Of a stretch of DNA of 64,000 nucleotides, positions 9,409 to 17,226 are shown one piece after another (the stretch's first letter is position 1; each line of letters begins with the position of its first letter). Under the pieces are notes generated by a model. That model saw only the letters and a list, made by a program, of their open reading frames with translations, was not told the origin of the DNA and searched no databases. The position numbers were made by a program, and so were the translations under genes. Source of the DNA: JAXLVB01 sp046329195 (GTDB taxonomy: Bacteria > Bacteroidota > Bacteroidia > Cytophagales > Spirosomataceae); assembly GCA_046329195.1 (NCBI GenBank), contig JAXLVB010000002.1, positions 248,001-312,000 of the forward strand, written 5' to 3'.

Positions 9409-10500
9409 TTAGTTTAAGGTAATCCAGAACACATTACAAACTACTTGATGGTTATACACGGTGCTGTAATAGTTACCTTGTTTGACTAAGGTAGTTAACC
9501 GAGTGGGGTCTTCAACGGGTTGGGTGAGTGGGTTGAAATGGAGTTGGAAATTAGCTGCCTCAAATGTGTTGAGCCATTGCTTGGCCGAGTAGTGTTTCTC
9601 TACTCGTACTTCTTCGGAGTTGCCTAACACATCGTCAATTTCCCGACTGAAAAATAACTTCAGCGCCGCTTTTTCTTGGGGGCTAATGGCCAAATCGTCC
9701 ACCAAATCAAAGACCAGTGAATAATGGTTGAGGCAGTTTTGGAAGCGAATGGCATAATCAGCCTCATAGTGGTCTGATTCTGGCTCTGACACAACTACAG
9801 CCTCTGGGCGAAGCGCCTTGATGGCCTCAAATGCCTTCACACGGTCAGCTGCCAAGCGAATGTGGTGCAGTGTGAATGAGGTATTGATGTACAAAGGGGC
9901 ATTTTCGGCAGGCAAAAGGGCTTTTAACTCCTCGGCAGTCAGGTGTTCGATAAAGGCTTCTTTGGCAATAAACGATATATCAAACGCAACTTCGCTGGCA
10001 ACCTCATCCAAGTTTTGTTTGGCAGCTACTAGTGCCTCCCCAAATGGCTCAACACCGACTACGGTAAGTTGCTTAATTTGGCAATTGGGGTATTGATTGA
10101 GTTGAAGTAGCAAATTCTTGATTTGCACACCCGTCCCGATGCCAATGTCCATCAAGACGGCTGACTCGTGTTGGGCAAGGGCTGCTACCAACTGCGTGTT
10201 GGCACAAGCTTGCGTAACAGTAGCCGCAGGTAAGTGCTTGATTAATAGCTCAAACAATCGAATCTGTGGAATCTCAAAACGCTTCGTGTAGATATGTTCC
10301 TGTACTTGCTCACCTGTATAATGCTTGCGCATGGCTCTTGACAAAATAAAACCCAACATGGCATCGGCATCATCAAGATTAGCTTGGCAGTACTCGTAAA
10401 TTTCTGAAACTGCTGCTTGAACTTCCGTTGTTAGATTATTGGGAAAATGACTGGCTAATGCTTGAAGCGCAAGGGCTGGGCGGATAGTAGATGAAACCAT
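9409..10500 (-). CDS. Bacterial GRAS-family protein (SAM-methyltransferase fold)
   Basis: This 363-aa protein carries the series of motifs known from plant GRAS regulators. FELLIKHLPAATVTQACANT resembles the LHRI region. VLMDIGIGTGVQIKNLL corresponds to VHIID and is glycine-rich, as in SAM-binding loops. YINTSFTLHHI matches the VN-LHxL segment. VVVSEPESDHYEADYAIRF followed by NHYSLVFDLVDD matches the PFYRE region. FFSREIDDVL and VEKHYSAKQWLNTFEAANF match the RE/RVER and SAW-proximal region. Bacterial GRAS proteins have been recognised computationally as Rossmann-fold methyltransferase relatives. The intact DIGIGTG loop suggests this one binds SAM. There is no DNA-binding domain or signal peptide, so a cytoplasmic small-molecule methyltransferase acting with the downstream aminotransferase is the best guess. 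Family assignment is strong; the reaction is unknown. Confidence 0.85.
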   Translation of the reverse strand: MVSSTIRPALALQALASHFPNNLTTEVQAAVSEIYEYCQANLDDADAMLGFILSRAMRKHYTGEQVQEHIYTKRFEIPQIRLFELLIKHLPAATVTQACANTQLVAALAQHESAVLMDIGIGTGVQIKNLLLQLNQYPNCQIKQLTVVGVEPFGEALVAAKQNLDEVASEVAFDISFIAKEAFIEHLTAEELKALLPAENAPLYINTSFTLHHIRLAADRVKAFEAIKALRPEAVVVSEPESDHYEADYAIRFQNCLNHYSLVFDLVDDLAISPQEKAALKLFFSREIDDVLGNSEEVRVEKHYSAKQWLNTFEAANFQLHFNPLTQPVEDPTRLTTLVKQGNYYSTVYNHQVVCNVFWITLN

Positions 10501-10677
10501 GATATAGATGCAGTTAATGAGTTTTAGTTGAGTGATTTATGTCTGTTGTCGTGATTGACGATTCAAAATTGGCCTCTCGAAAATCATTCTCAAAAATTGA
10601 TTCAATGAAGTGTCATAAACACAAGTTGATGTGGCAAAATCGAAAAATGAATAGTAAGGAAGATGCCTGTAATAAGT

Positions 10678-10706
10678 CTCAAATGATGATTTGAGCCGCC
10701 TCAAAT
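10678..10706. promoter_or_regulatory. Inverted CTCAAAT half-sites upstream of the GRAS operon and DoxX gene
   Basis: CTCAAAT and ATTTGAG face each other across a 4-nt spacer (10678-10695), and a third CTCAAAT follows at 10700-10706. They lie in the 292-bp divergent intergenic region between the GRAS operon and the DoxX-fusion gene. A nearby TGCAATTTTGCA palindrome lies at about 10739-10750. Either could be an operator; nothing shows which gene it would control. No annotatable gene was found in 10501-10792. Confidence 0.35.
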
Positions 10707-10792
10707 CATATTCTGAAACGATTAGGGATTTGTTGAGTTGCAATTTTGCATCGTCAATCGCAACGAAGCCGTTGATTTACTAAAACAATTTC

Positions 10793-11995
10793 ATGAAAGC
10801 GCTCCTCAAAAATTTTTTATTAGGTTCGGCACAGACCCATTCTACCCTCCTCGACTGGAGTTATTTGTTGTTCAGAGTCTATGCAGGCTTTTCTATTGCC
10901 ATTGGTGCAGGGTTTGCCAAGGTTTTTCACAAAATCAATGAAAAAGGAAGTGATAGTTTTGATAACCTCCAGTTCGGCGTAGGCGATTGGTTTGTACAAC
11001 AAGTGTCTGACCTTGGCTTTACGCTGATTTCGCCTACTTTTTGGGCCTATTTGGCCGTTTATGGCGAGTTTATTGGTGGTTTGTTGATTGCTTTTGGTTT
11101 GTTCACACGCCTGAACAGTCTGCAATTGGCCTTTCAGTTTTTTGTGGTATCATTCATCTGGTATGGTGACCCAGCCCCCATCGTAGGGATGTATTATCAG
11201 CAACTCATCTTTTGGTCGTTTGTCATGACGTTTGGCATGGGCGATGGCAAGTATTCTTTAGCCACGCTGATTCAAAAAATGAAAAGTGCACCTTTACTGG
11301 CCAAGTCAGCCATAGCGGTCATGTTGGTAGGAGTGCTTTGTTCAACCACCCAAGCCCAAACTACTCAAGAACGAGTTAGCTTTGTGGTCAAGAACCCTAC
11401 TCTCAAAAACATGAGTATTGAGTTTAAGAGCTATAACGCACAACATCGCAAAACGGCTGGTTATGGATACGGGCTCAATGCACTGGCGACTCATGCCGTA
11501 AATCTACCTGCACCCGTGCGGATTTATGCTACCAAAAATGGAAAAAGAGACCTGATTTTGATTGTTAAGAAAAGCGATGAAGGCAAAACGTTTTCGCTCA
11601 ACAAAGAGTACGACATCAGCCGTGAAGATTATTTGGCAGCGGCTTATGATGAAATGAACGAAGAAACAGACCAACTCGAAGCCACACACCGAGACAAGAG
11701 TATAGAGCAAATAGCCAAGGAAAAAGGATTAAAATTGGTGACATTTAGAGTAAAAGGAAGTTCGTTATTGCCTAAAACCACCTACGTGCGGTATCAATTG
11801 CCTTGGGATACAGAGAAAAAACCAACGGGTTTTACAACCAGTATGAGCCGTTTTAGTACCGAAAAACTAAGCCTTCCGGTCGGTACAAAGGTGTATGTCT
11901 GTAGCGATAAGTACTGGGAGCGAGGTGTTTCGTACACCGAAAAATTAATTGTGACTGTCAACGAAGAAAAAGAAAACTATCTTTTCGAATTTTAA
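10793..11995 (+). CDS. DoxX-like membrane protein fused to an exported C-terminal domain
   Basis: Residues about 20-165 form a four-helix DoxX-like membrane module (LFRVYAGFSIAIGAGFAKV, then YGEFIGGLLIAFGLFTRL). A further hydrophobic stretch, AIAVMLVGVLCSTTQAQ, looks like an internal signal sequence or fifth membrane segment. The rest (about 190-400) is a hydrophilic beta-rich domain of unknown family that would face the periplasm. DoxX proteins are small redox-linked membrane proteins, usually about 130-180 aa, so this architecture is unusual. The start is the ATG at 10793. The next gene, an AraC-type regulator, begins 54 bp downstream on the same strand. The function is not known. Confidence 0.75.
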   Translation: MKALLKNFLLGSAQTHSTLLDWSYLLFRVYAGFSIAIGAGFAKVFHKINEKGSDSFDNLQFGVGDWFVQQVSDLGFTLISPTFWAYLAVYGEFIGGLLIAFGLFTRLNSLQLAFQFFVVSFIWYGDPAPIVGMYYQQLIFWSFVMTFGMGDGKYSLATLIQKMKSAPLLAKSAIAVMLVGVLCSTTQAQTTQERVSFVVKNPTLKNMSIEFKSYNAQHRKTAGYGYGLNALATHAVNLPAPVRIYATKNGKRDLILIVKKSDEGKTFSLNKEYDISREDYLAAAYDEMNEETDQLEATHRDKSIEQIAKEKGLKLVTFRVKGSSLLPKTTYVRYQLPWDTEKKPTGFTTSMSRFSTEKLSLPVGTKVYVCSDKYWERGVSYTEKLIVTVNEEKENYLFEF

Positions 11996-12049
11996 ACACT
12001 TTTCGGTATTGTCAGGTTAACAAAACGGGCAATTCCAATTCAAAAAGCC

Positions 12050-13189
12050 ATGACTATCTATTTAGATTATTATTCTACACCGCTGTGGTTTGGGTTTGTG
12101 CAAGCTTGGATATTTGCCGTTTTATTCTGGATACGAGGCCGTCAAAGTGGGCGCTTATCAGACCTTCTGTTGGGCTTTGTGATGGTCGAAATGTCATTTA
12201 GTATCTGGGAATACATGTTAGGTTTTTCGGGAATTAATGTTCTTTGGGAAGAGCTCGAATTTTTGCCACGAGACTTTGGGTTGGGCTCGGCGCCTTTGAT
12301 TTATTTTACCTTCAGAAGCCTGACGGACAGCACGTTCCGATTTGCTAAAAAAGATATATGGCATTTTGCCCCGTTTTTAATTGATACCCTCTATCATGTG
12401 CTGGTGTATGCAATGGGCAGCGATTTCGTTGAGCATTGGAAAACCACCGTTCACCACCGTTTTTATATTTTTCATGTGGAGTTTGTGGTAGGTGTGGCCA
12501 TGTACATTTACTATTTCTATCGCTCCCTCAAGCTCTATCAAGCGTATCGCCGTTGGGCAGTTAATCAGTTTTCTGATACAGACCAAGTGAGTTATCGGTG
12601 GTTTCGGAATTTCTTGGTGGTGGTAGCGTTGAGCTTGTTGTCGCAGTGGACACAGGCGATTGTAAGTCTGCTGTTTGACCTCAATTTTTATGAAAACTGG
12701 TGGGATAAGCTCCTTGCTGTGGTACTTATTTACTACGTGTCCATTATGGCCTATGCGCAAGTACAACCGAGCCGAGGGATGGTTTTTAACATAGAAGAAC
12801 CCCGTCAGGTAAGTCAGCAAGTGTCTGAAAATAAGGAAGAAACAAGGGTTTGGCAAGAAAAACTTCGCAAACTGATGGAGGAAGAAAAACTGTACCTTCA
12901 GCCCGAACTCAGCTTGTCAGATATAGCACTACGCCTCAAAACTAATATCTCTACGCTATCAGGTGTGGTGAATGGGGCGTTTGGGAAGAATTTCAATGAT
13001 TTTGTAAACGAATACCGAGTCAAAGAATTTCAAGAACGCATGAATCTACCCGAAAACCGTAACCTCACCCTGTTGGGCATCGCTTACGACTGTGGCTTCA
13101 ACTCCAAAGCTACCTTCAACCGAGCCTTCAAAAAACACACAGGCAAGTCGCCAAAAGAGTTTTTGCTGAGTGAAGTAGAAGTAGCCTAA
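12050..13189 (+). CDS. Membrane-anchored AraC-family transcriptional regulator
   Basis: The N-terminal two thirds (about 1-250) contain six to seven hydrophobic helices (for example FGFVQAWIFAVLFWI, FLVVVALSLLSQW and LLAVVLIYYVSIMAYA). A linker leads to a C-terminal AraC HTH domain (about 275-379) with LSLSDIALRLKTNISTLSGV as the first HTH and LLGIAYDCGFNSKATFNRAF as the second, ending KHTGKSPKEFL. Such integral-membrane AraC proteins are common in Bacteroidota and are thought to sense an envelope or extracellular signal. The gene follows the DoxX-fusion gene by 54 bp and may be its regulator or co-transcribed partner; that link is inference. Confidence 0.88.
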   Translation: MTIYLDYYSTPLWFGFVQAWIFAVLFWIRGRQSGRLSDLLLGFVMVEMSFSIWEYMLGFSGINVLWEELEFLPRDFGLGSAPLIYFTFRSLTDSTFRFAKKDIWHFAPFLIDTLYHVLVYAMGSDFVEHWKTTVHHRFYIFHVEFVVGVAMYIYYFYRSLKLYQAYRRWAVNQFSDTDQVSYRWFRNFLVVVALSLLSQWTQAIVSLLFDLNFYENWWDKLLAVVLIYYVSIMAYAQVQPSRGMVFNIEEPRQVSQQVSENKEETRVWQEKLRKLMEEEKLYLQPELSLSDIALRLKTNISTLSGVVNGAFGKNFNDFVNEYRVKEFQERMNLPENRNLTLLGIAYDCGFNSKATFNRAFKKHTGKSPKEFLLSEVEVA

Positions 13190-13377
13190 CCGAGTTGTTA
13201 AATAAGCCCTTTTGTTTCGCAACGAATACTGTACTATCAAGATTTTTTGTGTGAATGTAAACTCTATTTTTTGCCAAAATAGTAGTTTATCCAATTTATT
13301 CACCAAATTTGACTTCTGGTTTTTACATAACCACAATAGGAGTATTAGTTTAGTATTGATTTGAATTTCAGTGGGTT

Positions 13378-14751
13378 ATGGTTAGATTAGATGCTAAAGT
13401 CTTGATGGTGGGTATGATGCTTGGTCTGTCATGCTCTTCGAACACGCCTGAGCTTGTCCTAAATACGAACCAAATTCCAGTAAAGCATTGGGATAGGGTC
13501 ATTGGAGGGAGTGCAGCAGATAGCCCAATGGGCCTTGTAGCTACTAGCGATGGAGGGACGCTTGTGGTAGGGTATTCGAGTTCTATGCTGTCGGGCGATA
13601 AATCAGAGTCAAGCCGAGGTGGGATTGATTATTGGGTTGTGAAAGTCAATGCAGAAGGTCAGAAAATATGGGATAAGACTCTAGGCGGAAGTGGTGACGA
13701 TTACCCAACACAAGCGGTGGCTCTTGCCGATGGGGGATTTGTAATAGTGGGTTATTCTAACTCAGGTATTTCGGGTGACAAAACAGAAACTAGTAAAGGT
13801 GGTGCTGATTATTGGGTGGTTAAGATAAATAGTGAAGGACAAAAGCTATGGGACAAAACCTACGGCGGCGCCTTGGTAGATGAGGCAGCAGCGATTGCAG
13901 TAACCACCGATGGAGGATTTTTGCTAGGAGGTTCTTCTACATCGGGGAGTGGAGGCGATAAGACAGGCCCGAATTATGGAGAACGAGACTATTGGCTTAT
14001 CAGACTCAATAGCAGTGGGCAAAAGCTTTGGGATAAAACAATAGGAGGAAGAGCCAACGACCATCTTACCAGCCTAGCGGTGGTGGATACCGATGGTAGT
14101 TTTATGGTGGTGGGACACTCCAATTCGGATATTTCTTACGATAAAACTGAGCGTAATAATGGAGATAAACCTGGTACTCCTGATTTTTGGGTCGTAAAAA
14201 TTAGTGGCGATGGACAAAAAATATGGGACAAAACCCTTGGTGGAAACCTCTCGGATATGCCCAGCGCTATGGTTTCTGATTTGAAGGGTGGCTTTGTAAT
14301 AGTGGGGTCTTCTAATTCAGGCATCTCTTCTGACAAAACGGAAGCCACTGATAAATTGGACAACGATTTTTGGCTCGTTAGTATCAATAGCAAAGGCCAA
14401 AAACAATGGGATAAAACCTTGGGTGGTGACCAATGGGATGTAGCCTATGCGCTGCTAAGACCCACAGACGGAGGCTATTTAGTGGCGGGTACTTCTTTGT
14501 CAGGTGTAGGTCGTGATAAATCAGTGGCGAGTACTAATGCCGATTTTTGGATCATCAAACTAAACGAAACAGGCCAAAAAGTATGGGATAAAACCATCCT
14601 AGGCAACCAAACTGAAACCTTGACTAGACTGCTGCTCACCTCAAACACCCTCTTGGTGGCAGGCGCCTCCCAATCAGGTCTTTATGGAGATAAAACAGAA
14701 GCCAATAAAGGTGATTTTGATTATTGGCTTCTTGATTTAGTGTTTGAATGA
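13378..14751 (+). CDS. Seven-repeat beta-propeller lipoprotein
   Basis: The N-terminus MVGMMLGLSCSS has a lipobox with Cys19 as the lipidation site. The mature protein is built from seven repeats of about 57-63 residues beginning WDKTLGG (WDRVIGG in the first), with internal DGGFVIVGYSNSG, GDKTE and DYWVVKIN segments and a GQKxWDK link to the next blade. Seven repeats predict a seven-bladed propeller. Such repeats are common in surface proteins of Cytophagales and resemble the WDKT-type repeats found in secreted proteins. It is probably an outer-membrane-anchored scaffold. There is no enzyme motif and no operon partner. The DNA upstream (13190-13377) holds a weak CTATTTT/AAAATAG hairpin at 13264-13282. 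Confidence 0.8.
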   Translation: MVRLDAKVLMVGMMLGLSCSSNTPELVLNTNQIPVKHWDRVIGGSAADSPMGLVATSDGGTLVVGYSSSMLSGDKSESSRGGIDYWVVKVNAEGQKIWDKTLGGSGDDYPTQAVALADGGFVIVGYSNSGISGDKTETSKGGADYWVVKINSEGQKLWDKTYGGALVDEAAAIAVTTDGGFLLGGSSTSGSGGDKTGPNYGERDYWLIRLNSSGQKLWDKTIGGRANDHLTSLAVVDTDGSFMVVGHSNSDISYDKTERNNGDKPGTPDFWVVKISGDGQKIWDKTLGGNLSDMPSAMVSDLKGGFVIVGSSNSGISSDKTEATDKLDNDFWLVSINSKGQKQWDKTLGGDQWDVAYALLRPTDGGYLVAGTSLSGVGRDKSVASTNADFWIIKLNETGQKVWDKTILGNQTETLTRLLLTSNTLLVAGASQSGLYGDKTEANKGDFDYWLLDLVFE

Positions 14752-14757
14752 AGTCAG

Positions 14758-15267
14758 CTATAAAATCCTACTAATATGAATGCGTTCATGAATAGACTCT
14801 TCAAAGAAATGATGGATTAAGTAGGTTTGTTCGGCGCCTACTTTTTGACCAAACTGCGCCATGAACCAAAGTGCCACAATGATTCCAGCCAAAATCGGAA
14901 TCACCCAAAGGACTTGGGTGTCTAAACCCAAATAGTATCTGGACAATCCGTACATTGACAAGAAAAAAATCCCCAAACCAGATACGGCATAGCCAAATAC
15001 AAAACTGAGCCATACTTTTTGATGCGGCCCATAGGTGCCTCGCACAATGGTATGCTGGTCTGGGGTTTCTTCAAACGAAAAACTCAGCTGCGGCGACCAA
15101 TAGTGCTGCTCTGATTCTTTGATAAAAATAAACCCATGCGTGTTACTCACAGCGCCTTCAATAGGAGCTTGAGTAGTTTTCAAGCCATGCTCAATGAGTT
15201 CGAGGAGCTGATGGATAGATTTTTCCGTAGTAATCTTAAATTTGGGGCGTACTCTGAAACTACTCAT
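14758..15267 (-). CDS. Hypothetical protein with two transmembrane helices
   Basis: I do not recognise this family. The start at 15267 (MSSFRVRPKF) is preferred over an ATG 17 codons upstream because the upstream segment does not look like structured protein. The N-terminal half (about 1-95) is soluble, with alternating hydrophobic strands. Two hydrophobic helices follow (VWLSFVFGYAVSGLGIFFLS and VLWVIPILAGIIVALWFMAQ). The C-terminus, HHFFEESIHERIHISRIL, is short and charged. The gene ends 6 bp past the convergent propeller gene and is divergent from the P1-family peptidase gene. Confidence 0.55.
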   Translation of the reverse strand: MSSFRVRPKFKITTEKSIHQLLELIEHGLKTTQAPIEGAVSNTHGFIFIKESEQHYWSPQLSFSFEETPDQHTIVRGTYGPHQKVWLSFVFGYAVSGLGIFFLSMYGLSRYYLGLDTQVLWVIPILAGIIVALWFMAQFGQKVGAEQTYLIHHFFEESIHERIHISRIL

Positions 15268-15324
15268 GGATAGGCTGGTTAAGTAGGTTGTTTGCCCAAA
15301 ACTGTTAAAAAAATTCAACTTGCT

Positions 15325-15342
15325 AAATGATAAATATCATTT
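15325..15342. promoter_or_regulatory. Perfect palindrome in a divergent intergenic region
   Basis: AAATGATA and TATCATTT face each other with two bases between them. The site lies 58 bp upstream of the minus-strand hypothetical gene and 84 bp upstream of the P1-family peptidase start, a typical place for a dimeric repressor. The cognate regulator is not evident. Confidence 0.4.
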
Positions 15343-15426
15343 CAGAAACTAATCAGTTCAGTGCTAACAACCTATTTCTGAGTGTGTTTCAAACACAGCA
15401 AGAACCCATTTGTAACGTTTAATCGC

Positions 15427-16581
15427 ATGAAAACAAGTTTTGTAATAGGTAGTATCTTACTCATGATTTCGATGACGACCCAAGCCCAGCAACAAAATCC
15501 GACTCCTCGCAAAAGAGCTCGTGATTACGGCCTTACTTTTGGTATTCTGCATACCGGAAAACACAATGCCATTACCGATGTGCCTGGGGTGAAGGTTGGC
15601 CAAGTTACTTTGCAAGAAGGGATTTCTGTTCGTACGGGAGTTACAGCTATTTTGCCTCATTCCGAAACTATTTTTCAGCAGAAAGTACCAGCCGCCATGT
15701 TTATCGGCAATGGTTTTGGCAAGATGACGGGCTACGCCCAAGTTGAAGAATTGGGCAACATCGAAACGCCAATTGTCTTGACCAATACCCTGAGCGTACC
15801 CACTGCTGTTGATGCACTGATTGATTACACGCTTCAGTTACCTGAAAACCAGCAAGTGCGGAGTGTAAATGCTATTGTGGGCGAAACCAACGACGGCAGC
15901 CTTAACGATATCCGCCGCCGCTATGTTACCAAGGCGCATGTGCTTCAAGCTATTGCCCAAGCCGACACAGGTATAGTGCTGGAGGGCAATGTAGGCGCAG
16001 GTACGGGTACGCTTTGTCTAGGCTACAAAGGGGGGATTGGCACTTCTTCTCGGGTTCTGCCCAAGTCGCAGGGTGGCTACACGGTTGGAGTGTTGGTGCA
16101 GTCAAACTTCGGGGGAACATTGCAGATAGCTGGTGTGCCAGTGGGCTTGGAGTTAGGCAATCATAAGTTTAAGATGTTACAAGATGCCTACAAAGAAGAT
16201 GGCTCGTGTATGATGATTGTTATGACCGACGCCCCACTAGAGGCTCGTAATCTAAAGCGACTAGCCGCCCGAGCTATGTTAGGTTTGGCTCGTACGGGCG
16301 GCATTGCAGCCAATGGCAGTGGCGATTTTGTGATAGCTGTTTCTACGGCCAAAGAACTTCGTATTCCGTACAACTCCAAATCCATGTTTGATACCTATAA
16401 AGTACTGCGCAACGATAATTTAGACCTTTTGTTTGAGGCTGTCATCGAAGCTACCGAAGAAGCCATCATTAACTCGCTGTTTGCTGCCAAAACGATAACT
16501 GGCCATCAGAATCAACAAGTAGAAGCATTGCCCATCGAGCAAACCCTATCCATTCTCAAAAAATATAACCGCTTGAAGTAA
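15427..16581 (+). CDS. Exported P1-family (DmpA/S58) peptidase
   Basis: The start at 15427 (MKTSFVIGSILLMISMTTQAQ) gives a clean signal peptide; an upstream ATG would place 15 extra residues before it. The body has the features of DmpA-type L-aminopeptidase/D-esterases: RARDYGLTFGILHTGKHNAITDVPGVKVG at the start of the fold, NAIVGETNDGSLNDIR, and GNVGAGTGT. The autoprocessing site with nucleophilic serine lies in IAANGSGDF. Family members cleave themselves before this Ser and then act as N-terminal nucleophile aminopeptidases. Export indicates periplasmic peptide turnover. The gene appears monocistronic. Confidence 0.88.
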   Translation: MKTSFVIGSILLMISMTTQAQQQNPTPRKRARDYGLTFGILHTGKHNAITDVPGVKVGQVTLQEGISVRTGVTAILPHSETIFQQKVPAAMFIGNGFGKMTGYAQVEELGNIETPIVLTNTLSVPTAVDALIDYTLQLPENQQVRSVNAIVGETNDGSLNDIRRRYVTKAHVLQAIAQADTGIVLEGNVGAGTGTLCLGYKGGIGTSSRVLPKSQGGYTVGVLVQSNFGGTLQIAGVPVGLELGNHKFKMLQDAYKEDGSCMMIVMTDAPLEARNLKRLAARAMLGLARTGGIAANGSGDFVIAVSTAKELRIPYNSKSMFDTYKVLRNDNLDLLFEAVIEATEEAIINSLFAAKTITGHQNQQVEALPIEQTLSILKKYNRLK

Positions 16582-16620
16582 CGGTAGATTTTACTAACTT
16601 GGACTAAAATTTAAGAAGCG

Positions 16621-17226
16621 ATGGTGACGACCCTAACAAAACCCAAACGTCGAGAACGTAAAGTGCCTGATTACCTCATCAAAGAGGTAATAGACGGTAA
16701 ACCTGTCTATTACAAAGGGTATCGAAGTGTGTTATTTGGTCAAAAAAAACTGGAAGATATTATGGGGGCAAGCAGTTTACAAGCTTTTTTGATTTTCTAT
16801 CTAAATGCACTATTAATCAGGAATTTAGAAGAAGATAAGTATTTTATTTTTACAGGAGAGCCTGGTGTTCACGTCGAACGCCGACACAATTTTTCAGGTG
16901 ATTTACTCGTCTATGAAGTGTCACAAATTACTAAAATTGATAAGCACTATTTCGATATTCCCCCCGTACTGCAAGTAGAAGTGGATATTGATATTGACAA
17001 CAGTAATTTCTCAAACAACGAGTACCTTACGGCCAAAACCCGTAGCCTGTTGGCCTTTGGCGTGCAAAAAATAGTATGGGTCTTGAGCAGTACGCAAACC
17101 GTCATTGTAGCCGAACCAGAGCAGGATTGGCGTATTATTGATTGGAACAAAGACATCGAACTCCTACCCGGTATTGCCATGAATATTGGCGCCTATCTTA
17201 CCAAAATGAACGTCGTTTTAGAATAA
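16621..17226 (+). CDS. Uma2-family protein with a PD-(D/E)XK nuclease fold
   Basis: This 201-aa protein has the Uma2/DUF820 signature: SGDLLVYE carries the first acidic metal ligand, PPVLQVEVDI the second, and YLTAKTRSLLAFGVQKIVWVL contains the conserved lysine and final strand-helix. Uma2 proteins share the restriction-endonuclease-like fold, but their biological role is unclear and they often occur in large paralogous sets. Its stop codon directly abuts that of the convergent DUF5916 gene, with no gap. There is no restriction-modification partner nearby. Confidence 0.82.
   Translation: MVTTLTKPKRRERKVPDYLIKEVIDGKPVYYKGYRSVLFGQKKLEDIMGASSLQAFLIFYLNALLIRNLEEDKYFIFTGEPGVHVERRHNFSGDLLVYEVSQITKIDKHYFDIPPVLQVEVDIDIDNSNFSNNEYLTAKTRSLLAFGVQKIVWVLSSTQTVIVAEPEQDWRIIDWNKDIELLPGIAMNIGAYLTKMNVVLE

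Noticed and set aside
10537..10743. 68-codon minus-strand frame upstream of the GRAS gene
   Set aside because: No recognisable domain, and it covers the divergent promoter region with its inverted half-sites.
16621..17226. Restriction or defence system around the Uma2-like gene
   Set aside because: No methyltransferase, helicase or toxin partner lies beside it; Uma2 proteins occur alone in many genomes.
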